The notes under the pieces were generated by a model. It was not told the origin of the DNA. It searched no databases and saw only the letters and a program-made list of their open reading frames with translations. The translations under genes were made by a program, and so were the position numbers. This document shows, piece after piece, positions 8,201 through 13,729 of a DNA stretch of 13,729 nt. The stretch is taken from NCBI GenBank assembly GCA_031284085.1, contig JAITAM010000149.1, positions 1 to 13,729 on the forward strand, given 5' to 3'. How positions within the stretch are numbered: the stretch's first letter is position 1; every line of letters starts with the position of its first letter. This DNA is from Spirochaetaceae bacterium. Its GTDB lineage: Bacteria; Spirochaetota; Spirochaetia; Treponematales; Breznakiellaceae.

Positions 8201-9361
8201 ATGAAACAATTACTAATATTTGCGGCGTTGGTTACCGCGCTTATGGCGCCGGTTTTTGCACGAGGCGCTCAAGAGTCAGGTACAGCCGGTAATGTTATCA
8301 AAATCGGTGTCTTTGAGCCTTTGACCGGAGCAAATGCGGCGGGCGGCGCTATGGAATTAGAGGGCATACGGCTTGCTAATGAGCTTTATCCAACGGTAAC
8401 CATTGGGACCACTACCTACAAAATAGAGCTTGTGGTGGCGGATAATAAGTCTGATAAAGTTGAGGCGGCTAATGCGGTGCAGCGCCTTGTCGACTTGGAT
8501 AAAGCAACAGTCCTACTTGGATCATGGGGTTCTTCTCTGGCAATGGCAGGCGGTGAAGTGGCAAAAGAGGCTCAGGTGCCGGTCATCGGATTGTCATGTA
8601 CCAACCCTCTTGTAACTGCCGGTAACGACTATTATTTCCGTGTCTGTTTTATCGATCCGTTTCAAGGAACCGTTATGGCAAACTATGCTTTTAGCGAAAT
8701 TCCTGCACGGACCGCCGTATTAGTACGGGAAGTGTCGAATGATTATTCGGTTGGGCTTGCCAAATTCTTTGGCGATACCTTCAAGAGTCTTACCAAAAAC
8801 CCCAATGCCATCCTTGCAACGGTTGATTACAACACAGGCGATCAGGACTTCAGCGCTCAATTAACGGCAATCAGCACGCTCAAACCAGATGTTATCTTTG
8901 CGCCGGGTAACTACACCGAATCCGCTCTCGTTATGAAGCAGGCGCGTGAGCTGGGACTGAATATACCGTTTTTAGGCGGCGATACGTGGGAAACCCCTGA
9001 ATTCATTGATGTAGGACGCGAGCGGGTTGAAGGCGCTGTGTTCTCAACCTTCTTTGCATCAGAATACGCTGCCAATCCGGTTGCAGAAACCTTCTTGAAA
9101 GAATACCGGGCGCGGTATAATAAAGAACCTGCTGCGGTTACAGCCCTTGGCTATGACGGGTATCTTGTTGCTCTTGATGCTATCAAACGTGCCGGATCCA
9201 CCGATCGGCAGAAGATCCGCGATGCTATTGCTAAAACTTCAGGGTTTGAAGGAGCTGCCGGCACCGTAACGCTTGATGCCAACGGCGATGCTACCAAGAG
9301 CGCCTTTATTAAAACGGTACAAGGCGGAAAGTTCGTATTTAAGACTATTGTTAATCCATAA
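8201..9361 (+). CDS. livJ: Branched-chain amino acid ABC transporter substrate-binding protein (LivJ-like)
   Basis: A 386-residue periplasmic binding protein of the Peripla_BP_6 (type 1 fold) family. Residues 1-20 are a Sec signal peptide (MKQLLIFAALVTALMAPVFA), cleaved before Arg-Gly-Ala-Gln; no lipobox cysteine is present. The mature start NVIKIGVFEPLTGANAAGG is typical of LivJ/LivK, as are VLLGSWGSSLAMAGGEVA (ligand loop), KPDVIFAPGNYTE and ALGYDGYLVALDAIKRAGS near the C-terminus. It is the first gene of a livJH unit, 75 bases before livH, separated by alternative hairpins that could let livJ be expressed above the permease. Members of this family also bind amides, urea or aromatic acids, so branched-chain amino acids are only the default ligand. 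The start is fixed by AAGGAGG. Confidence 0.9.
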   Translation: MKQLLIFAALVTALMAPVFARGAQESGTAGNVIKIGVFEPLTGANAAGGAMELEGIRLANELYPTVTIGTTTYKIELVVADNKSDKVEAANAVQRLVDLDKATVLLGSWGSSLAMAGGEVAKEAQVPVIGLSCTNPLVTAGNDYYFRVCFIDPFQGTVMANYAFSEIPARTAVLVREVSNDYSVGLAKFFGDTFKSLTKNPNAILATVDYNTGDQDFSAQLTAISTLKPDVIFAPGNYTESALVMKQARELGLNIPFLGGDTWETPEFIDVGRERVEGAVFSTFFASEYAANPVAETFLKEYRARYNKEPAAVTALGYDGYLVALDAIKRAGSTDRQKIRDAIAKTSGFEGAAGTVTLDANGDATKSAFIKTVQGGKFVFKTIVNP

Positions 9362-9365
9362 ACTT

Positions 9366-9400
9366 CGGTATTGTCCGGCATTGTTAGTCAATACCGGACA
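9366..9400 (+). promoter_or_regulatory. Alternative intercistronic hairpins between livJ and livH
   Basis: CGGTATTG (9366-9373) can pair with CAATACCG (9389-9396), or TGTCCGG (9372-9378) with CCGGACA (9394-9400). The two stems overlap and exclude each other. The position is typical of structures that protect the upstream message or reduce transcription of the downstream gene. No T run follows. Confidence 0.5.
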
Positions 9401-9436
9401 TACAGTCTGTCCATTGATTAGTGTGGAGTAAGCGCA

Positions 9437-10330
9437 ATGACCATCGCTCTTTTTTTACAGTATTTAACCAATGCTCTTTCCTTAGGAAGCCTTTATGCGC
9501 TTATTGCCATCGGTTATACTATGGTTTACGGTATCCTGCGGCTTATCAATTTTGCCCACGGCGATATATTCATGCTGGGAGGTTATATAGCTTTCTACTG
9601 TATGACCCTTCTCATTATGCCGTGGTGGGCGGCTTTTATCGTTTCGCTGGGGCTTACCGGATTGTTTGGTGTGTGTTTGGAACGGGTAGCATACCAGCCG
9701 TTACGCCATTCACCGAAGATTTCTATTATGATCAGCGCCATCGGCGCATCGTTTTTAATGGAAAACCTCGCCACGGTTATCTTCGGCGGCCGCCCCAAAG
9801 GTTTTATAGTGCCTGAGATATTTAACCAGATTGTGCATATAGGCAGTATTTCCTTCGTCAACATCAGTCTTTACATTCCGGTAATAACCGCAGTTCTCTT
9901 AGTGGTATTGCTTGCCATTGTCCAGAAAACAAAAACTGGTATGGCAATGCGGGCTGTGTCAACGGATCTTGCCGCTGCCCGACTTATGGGTATAGATGTA
10001 AACCGGGTTGTTTCTTTTACGTTTGGTATCGGATCCGTTCTTGCAGCTATTGGAGGCATTATGTGGTCTTTGAAATACCCACAGCTCAACCCGACTATGG
10101 GCATGATTCCGGGACTCAAATGTTTTATCGCTGCGGTCATAGGCGGCATTGGCAATATTGCCGGTGCGGTGCTTGGCGGCCTCCTTCTGGGTTTTATTGA
10201 AATTATGCTCATAGCTTTCCTGCCGACCTTAACCGGTTACCGCGATGCTTTTGCTTTCATTCTCCTTATCATCGTCCTTTTAGTAAAACCATCCGGTCTT
10301 TTAGGAAAGCATCAAATCGAAAAAGTATAA
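9437..10330 (+). CDS. livH: Branched-chain amino acid ABC transporter permease, LivH family
   Basis: A 297-residue inner-membrane permease. The opening QYLTNALSLGSLYALIAIGYTMVYGILRLINFAHGD is the LivH signature, and later parts (RAVSTDLAAARLMGIDVNRVVSFTFGIGS, AAVIGGIGNIAGAVLGGLLLG) match the cytoplasmic coupling region and C-terminal helices. About eight hydrophobic segments are visible. The length is normal, with no truncation. GGAG at 9425-9428 precedes the ATG by eight bases. It should pair with a LivM permease and LivG/LivF ATPases, but none follows: the next gene is a polysaccharide deacetylase with its own promoter. The protein may use partners encoded elsewhere, or the cluster has been split. 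Confidence 0.92.
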   Translation: MTIALFLQYLTNALSLGSLYALIAIGYTMVYGILRLINFAHGDIFMLGGYIAFYCMTLLIMPWWAAFIVSLGLTGLFGVCLERVAYQPLRHSPKISIMISAIGASFLMENLATVIFGGRPKGFIVPEIFNQIVHIGSISFVNISLYIPVITAVLLVVLLAIVQKTKTGMAMRAVSTDLAAARLMGIDVNRVVSFTFGIGSVLAAIGGIMWSLKYPQLNPTMGMIPGLKCFIAAVIGGIGNIAGAVLGGLLLGFIEIMLIAFLPTLTGYRDAFAFILLIIVLLVKPSGLLGKHQIEKV

Positions 10331-10343
10331 GGCGTATAAAATA

Positions 10344-10440
10344 TCCCCAAGCACCAAGAGCCTTCCCTTAGGGGACAAGCACACGGCTATAAGGGCGCTG
10401 TTAAGCTTTTTGCTCTTTCATCTTCACAGCACTCTTTTAT
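10344..10440 (+). terminator. Weak terminator region after livH
   Basis: TCCCCAAG (10344-10351) pairs with CTTAGGGGA (10367-10375) with one bulged A but no T run. A second imperfect stem (GCGCTGT 10395-10401 with ACAGCAC 10426-10432, one mismatch) is followed by TCTTTTAT. Either could end the livJH transcript. Confidence 0.35.
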
Positions 10441-10451
10441 CGAGTTATACT
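10423..10451 (+). promoter_or_regulatory. Sigma-70-like promoter of the deacetylase gene
   Basis: TTCACA (10423-10428) and TATACT (10446-10451) are separated by exactly 17 bases. Transcription would begin near 10458, only about eight bases before the ATG at 10466, where no clear ribosome binding site exists. The mRNA may therefore be almost leaderless. Confidence 0.6.
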
Positions 10452-10465
10452 AGAAGCCAAAGATT

Positions 10466-11464
10466 ATGAAGAAATTAAACGGTCGGGATCAGTCTCTTGT
10501 ATTGGTAATGACCATACTATTTTTAATTGCTCTTATCGTAAGTTTTTTCGCTTTCTTTATAGGGTACATGGCGCCGTCTCTTCAGATAAAGCAGACGGCC
10601 TCTGCAACGGATCTGCCGGTGCAGGAGATTCCGCTCAAAATACCTGAGCCGCCGCCTCCCCTTCCTCAAGCCGAAGCTTTGCCGGAGCAGAAACCGGAGC
10701 CGGAACAGGAATTCAAGACGGAAACGGTAACCGAACCGGTTTTTTATCCACAAGCGCCCGAATCTGAAAGAGCGGTTTTTGTAGACCCTCCGTCAAAACA
10801 GCAGGTTGCTCAGGGAACTTTGATCGTTGTTATTGATGATGCCGGCAATAATTTGACCGATATAGAACCCTTTTTACGTTTTCCCGGCAGATTGACTATT
10901 TCGGTATTACCCGGCCTGCCTCATTCAGCAGAAGTGGCGCGGCGTGTTCGTGCGGCAGGTAAGGAAGTGTTTTTGCACCAACCTATGGAGGCCATAGGGG
11001 GACAGAACCCCGGGCCGGGCGCTTTGTATACCGGCATGACAAGTGCAGAGGTTCGGCAAATTCTCGAACAGAACTTACGAGAGCTGTGGCCTGTAGCGGG
11101 GATAAACAACCACGAAGGGTCAAAAATAACGCAGGATGAAAGTATTATGGAAACGGTACTCGAAGTATGCCGTGAATGGGGAATAGTTTTTTTAGACTCG
11201 CGCACGATAGCGACAAGTGTTGTGCCTGCTTTGGCACGGCGAGAGGGAATGGATATTGCCGAACGGGATATATTTTTGGATAACAGTTCCGATAGAGAGT
11301 ATATTCTTAACCAGCTTAAAGAAGGTATGCGCAAAGCTAATCGCACAGGGTCTGTTATTATGATAGGCCATACTCGGACTAAGGCATTGGCGGCGCTCTT
11401 AAACGAGTTTTACTCTAACCTTGTCGATGACGGGTATCAGTTTTCTATTATAAACAGCCGGTGA
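10466..11464 (+). CDS. Divergent polysaccharide deacetylase family protein (YibQ-like)
   Basis: A 332-residue membrane-anchored envelope protein. It has a short cytoplasmic tail, one membrane helix (about 11-35), and a Pro/Glu-rich periplasmic linker (55-100, with EPPPPLPQ and KPEPEQE). The catalytic domain (115-332) is of the divergent polysaccharide deacetylase family related to NodB. Visible motifs are VIDDAGNN (Asp124/Asp125), ISVLPGLPHS, FLHQPME (His171), INNHEGS (His216), FLDSRT (Asp244), DIFLDNSSD and IGHTRTKA (His302). The family is thought to act on cell-wall glycans; no substrate has been read from sequence here. It appears to be transcribed alone from the promoter at 10423-10451. 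Family assignment is firm; whether it is enzymatically active is not shown. Confidence 0.9.
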   Translation: MKKLNGRDQSLVLVMTILFLIALIVSFFAFFIGYMAPSLQIKQTASATDLPVQEIPLKIPEPPPPLPQAEALPEQKPEPEQEFKTETVTEPVFYPQAPESERAVFVDPPSKQQVAQGTLIVVIDDAGNNLTDIEPFLRFPGRLTISVLPGLPHSAEVARRVRAAGKEVFLHQPMEAIGGQNPGPGALYTGMTSAEVRQILEQNLRELWPVAGINNHEGSKITQDESIMETVLEVCREWGIVFLDSRTIATSVVPALARREGMDIAERDIFLDNSSDREYILNQLKEGMRKANRTGSVIMIGHTRTKALAALLNEFYSNLVDDGYQFSIINSR

Positions 11465-11843
11465 AATGCAGCAATTACACCCTCCTCTATACGTGAGAGG
11501 CGAGAGACCATCGCACCATGGGATAAAACTCTTATCGTGTGTCAAGTAGTCGCTTTATTTTGGTATGAGAGTGTTTCATTTTAGCAAATGAGCGACTCAT
11601 TGTGGCTTGATTTTTTATTCCAACAAGTCAAGTAGTTTATTCACGATAATTGCCGTTTGTATGACAACCAAATGCTCAAGCCAAAAATGGATCGTCTGAA
11701 TTCACCAATTTTTGCTTTCGTGTGCGTCCAAGGGTCTGTGGACAAGAGTCATCAAAATAAAATTATTGAGTAAATCATCGCTCATCTCCTATGCAAATCT
11801 TTCAGCTTTCCTGCAAGTAACTGTAATTGTATCTTACAACAAC
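11465..11843. other. Non-coding interval with a small inverted-repeat-bounded segment
   Basis: No gene is supported in this AT-rich stretch. TTATCGTG (11532-11539) and its exact reverse complement CACGATAA (11642-11649) bound a 118-bp segment that carries two direct copies of GTCAAGTAGT just inside the ends (11541-11550 and 11627-11636). AGTCGCT (11548-11554) can also pair with AGCGACT near 11590-11596. It could be a decayed miniature element or a terminator region after the deacetylase. Confidence 0.35.
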
Positions 11844-11876
11844 TTCTTGACAAATTTTTGTCAAGAATTCTATAAT
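11844..11876 (+). promoter_or_regulatory. Consensus promoter overlapped by a 24-bp palindromic operator
   Basis: TTCTTGACAAA (11844-11854) and TTTGTCAAGAA (11857-11867) form a perfect inverted repeat around two T. The left arm contains a consensus -35, TTGACA (11847-11852), and a perfect TATAAT follows at 11871-11876 with an 18-base spacer. A dimeric repressor bound here would block the -35, which suggests autoregulation of the downstream regulator. That gene is now broken, so another copy of the regulator may still use the site. Operator identity is inferred. Confidence 0.7.
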
Positions 11877-11900
11877 CATTTAAAAAATGAGGAGAATAAA

Positions 11901-12606
11901 ATGAAAAAACTCGAAAAGAATCATAGCGATTATTATGTTCATGCTTAGGCATAAACAGGTTTCCGCTCAAAAACTTGCTCAAATGTTCAACATATCTCTC
12001 AGGACCATATACCGGGACGTGGAAACGATTGACCATGCCGGAATTCCTCTGTTTTCTACACCGGACCTCATGATGGTTATGGGATTGTTAATAAGTACAG
12101 AATAGAAAAAGGACTTTTCACTACCGGTGACATAATCATTGTGTTGACCGCGCTTATGGGTAGGTACACAATCCGCCCTTAACAATAAAGACATCGTTAA
12201 TGTTATTGTAGAAATAAAAGGGCAGCTTACCGAAGAAGAATTCGATAGAATTCGATAGCATTGAAGAAAAAGCGCGGCAAGTAACCATTGGCTATACACC
12301 GTGGATCGGAACGGAAATGCTCAGGGTTGATATTGAAGACATAATTACTGCCATCAGAGATGAACGTTTATTGGAGATCGTGTATACAAACTATTCCGGC
12401 AAATCAAGCAAGCGACAAGTTGAGCCATACTGGTTGTTTTTGAAAAGCGCGGATTGGTATCTTATTGCCTTTTGTTTATATAAGCGAACGTTTAAGATTT
12501 TCAAATTATCCCGTATTACTGTCTTGAAATATTGGATGAGATATTTGAAGTCCGGGATTGTGATTTCGAAATGGAGCGGGAGAAAAGCAGCCCAAAAAAT
12601 AGATAA
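11901..12606 (+). pseudogene. Decayed YafY-type HTH/WYL-domain transcription regulator
   Basis: Joined across frames, the product is a DeoR/YafY-like helix-turn-helix protein with a C-terminal WYL domain. N-terminal fragments include HKQVSAQKLAQMFNIS and LRTIYRDVETIDHAGIP (winged HTH). The middle reads DGYGIVNKYRIEKGLFTT, and the C-terminal part includes DERLLEIVYTNYSGK and SADWYLIAFCLYKR (WYL). Five lesions are visible: an extra A in the run at 11914-11917, a shift near 12062-12071, a two-base loss near 12160, a perfect 10-bp tandem duplication (12238-12247 / 12248-12257), and a one-base loss near 12521, after which the restored frame reads LEILDEIFEVRDCDFEME and ends at TAA 12604-12606. GGAG (11891-11894) precedes ATG 11901. 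The 101-residue open frame at 12317-12622 is only a fragment of this gene. Confidence 0.88.
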
Positions 12607-12642
12607 GATTTCAAAGCATTAAGATTTTTTTGTAATGCCGTG

Positions 12643-12676
12643 GCGGTTAGGCACGAAACTGCCTACCGCTTATTTT
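12643..12676 (+). terminator. Intrinsic terminator after the WYL pseudogene
   Basis: GCGGTTAGGCA (12643-12653) pairs with TGCCTACCGC (12660-12669) with a single bulge and a six-base loop, followed directly by TTATTTT (12670-12676). Confidence 0.65.
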
Positions 12677-12730
12677 AATAACCTACTTTTTATTCCAAAA
12701 ATATTAGAATACATTGCATATAATGTTCCG

Positions 12731-12920
12731 GCTGTATATGCTTCGCCACTGAAGGCTTTGTGTCCGGTTATAAGGGTCTACTGGCAGGCGGGCGGCGGGG
12801 CAGAGTGAAGTATGCATAATTTGCATGGGAGCGAAGTCGTAGATCGACCGACCTAGCAAAACCGTAGCCTGAGCCGGCTGCGAAGCGTAAACAGTCCCGT
12901 TATGCGAAGTATGGCTCTTT
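12731..12920 (+). ncRNA. Candidate structured RNA or recombination-site-like element
   Basis: A GC-rich island of about 180 bases sits between AT-rich flanks. ATGCTTCGC (12738-12746) pairs with GCGAAGTAT (12904-12912) with one G-T pair, as a possible closing stem. Inside are GCATAA (12814-12819) with TTATGC (12900-12905), an alternative to the closing stem, GGGA (12827-12830) with TCCC (12895-12898), GTCG/CGAC (12836-12839 / 12845-12848) and CGTAGCC/GGCTGCG (12863-12869 / 12876-12882). TATAAT (12719-12724) precedes it and CTCTTTTT follows, as expected for a small transcript; no -35 is evident. GCGAAG occurs three times. No known RNA family was recognised. The GCATAA...GTTATGC ends also recall integron attC sites, but the match is loose. 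Confidence 0.3.
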
Positions 12921-12960
12921 TTACAATATTTTTTATAATGTTTTACTAAATAGTGGACCA

Positions 12961-13280
12961 GAGGTCTGATCTAGTTCATGGCGCTGCTAAGTAGTACCGC
13001 ATTGGAACAGACTGGCTTATGTTCCCTGTTCTGCTTCTATCAAGCAAAAAGCTTGTATGTCCGCCTTTGATATCAATGCCGCAGCCTGTTTTAGGCTGCG
13101 GCTACTTTTGCTTTGGAGGACTGACCTGTTCTGGGTTAGAGGTCTGACCTGTTTTTGAGCGGGAGGTCTCAGCCGCAGGCTGTTTCAAAGCAGGCACAGC
13201 CTGTTTCAAAGGTTGTTGTAACGGGAGAAGGGTACGGCTTTTTGCCTGCAAGAAGCAAGGTGAGGTCTGACCTGATTTTG
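12961..13280 (+). repeat. Cluster of GGTCTGACCTG-type dispersed motifs
   Basis: Copies lie at 13139-13157 and 13262-13280 (18 and 17 of 19 bases the same as the copy at 6118-6136), with weaker copies at 12961-12977 and 13116-13134. The last copy ends eight bases before array 3. The rest of this gene-free interval holds AGGCTGTTTCAAAG / AGCCTGTTTCAAAG direct copies near 13176-13219 and nothing recognisable as coding. Confidence 0.6.
13049..13102 (+). terminator. Dispersed repeat copy followed by a perfect 10-bp hairpin
   Basis: TCCGCCTTTGATATCAATGCCG (13060-13081) is the third copy of the repeat seen at 7168 and 7225. It runs into GCCGCAGCCT (13078-13087) paired with AGGCTGCGGC (13093-13102) around GTTTT, then TACTTTTG. 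The shape is terminator-like, though no gene lies just upstream. Confidence 0.5.
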
Positions 13281-13288
13281 TGGAGGAT

Positions 13289-13645
13289 GGCTTTTGACTC
13301 ATTCGGGACGGCTTTTGACTCATTCGGGACGGCTTCTGACTCATTCGGGACGGCTTCTGACTCATTCGGGACGGCTTCTGACTCATCCGGGACGGCTTCT
13401 GACTCATTCGGGACGGCTTTTGACTCATTCGGGACGGCTTTTGACTCATTCGGGATGGCTTTTGACTCATCCGGGACGGCTTTTGACTCATCCGGGATGG
13501 CTTCTGACTCATCCGGGATGGCTTCTGACTCATCCGGGATGGCTTTTAAGTCGCGGGGAACGGCCCGCAACTCGCGGGGAATGGCCCGCAACTCGCGGGG
13601 AATGGCCCGCAACTCGCGGGGAATGATCCGCAAGCCCGCTTGAAA
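13289..13645. repeat. Seventeen 21-bp units of two classes (array 3)
   Basis: Twelve units of GGCTTTTGACTCATTCGGGAC type (13289-13540) pass without a register change into one hybrid unit (13541-13561), three units of GGCCCGCAACTCGCGGGGAAT type (13562-13624) and one diverged unit (13625-13645). All are 21 bp. The second class carries a CCCGC/GCGGG mini-hairpin in each unit. Changes inside the first class are mainly T/C at two fixed places (TTTTG/TTCTG, ATTCG/ATCCG) plus GGAC/GGAT. Frames on both strands are open because the period is a multiple of three; none has a credible start, so no gene is called. Confidence 0.92.
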
Positions 13646-13650
13646 GAGCC

Positions 13651-13729
13651 TGTCCCGCTACTTGCAGGCAAGTAGCGGGACACTATTCCTGATACAACAA
13701 CCTCTGAAACAGCCTATCCCGCCCCTTGC
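13651..13729. repeat. Perfect 14-bp stem-loop and start of a second copy
   Basis: TGTCCCGCTACTTG (13651-13664) and CAAGTAGCGGGACA (13669-13682) are exact reverse complements around CAGG. TGAAAGAGCCTGTCCCGC (from 13641) recurs as TGAAACAGCCTATCCCGC (from 13705), 64 bp on, and is cut by the window end. No T run follows, so it is listed as a repeat rather than a terminator. Confidence 0.75.

Noticed and set aside
12317..12622. Stand-alone 101-residue WYL-domain gene
   Set aside because: It is the C-terminal fragment of the pseudogene at 11901-12606; its last 33 or so residues are out of the ancestral frame.
13102..13643. Several overlapping open frames across array 3 on both strands
   Set aside because: A 21-bp stop-free period gives long frames in several phases at once; none has a start region or a family match.

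Overview
The window looks like chromosomal DNA from a host-associated spirochaete, most likely a Treponema. This is inferred from gene content and style: FolE2-type GTP cyclohydrolase, a divergent polysaccharide deacetylase with a single N-terminal membrane helix, binding proteins whose mature ends begin Gly-Gly or Arg-Gly right after the signal peptide, moderate GC, and very large low-complexity repeat arrays between genes. No 16S gene or marker protein fixes the genus.

Layout: 1-256 holds two tandem copies of a 109-bp sequence. 334-1881 encodes an LplA-like (DUF3502-type) sugar or oligosaccharide binding protein, followed by two hairpins and a 1.5-kb array of 21-bp units (about 1992-3504). 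3715-6126 encodes a family 2 glycoside hydrolase. 6184-7122 is a second array, built of exactly 84-bp units, followed by two copies of a 57-bp repeat. folE2 lies on the minus strand (7272-8051). It is divergent from livJ (8201-9361) and livH (9437-10330), the first two genes of a branched-chain amino acid ABC transporter whose livM, livG and livF do not follow. Next comes a polysaccharide deacetylase (10466-11464). 11901-12606 is a WYL-domain transcription regulator broken by five frame lesions, although its promoter and palindromic operator look intact. From 12607 to the end there is no gene: a terminator, a GC-rich structured island, dispersed short repeats, and a third array of 21-bp units (13289-13645) ending in a perfect hairpin.

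The binding protein and the hydrolase probably take part in uptake and cleavage of plant- or host-derived sugars, but no permease lies between them, only the first array. FolE2 feeds folate or queuosine-type pterin/deazapurine synthesis. LivJH would need LivMGF encoded elsewhere.

The most notable feature is the repeat content. Three independent arrays have unit lengths of 21, 84 (4 x 21) and 21 bp, keep their register almost without indels, and have no credible start codons. A short motif, GGTCTGACCTG followed by a T run, sits beside two of the three. No complete new defence or mobile system is recognisable.
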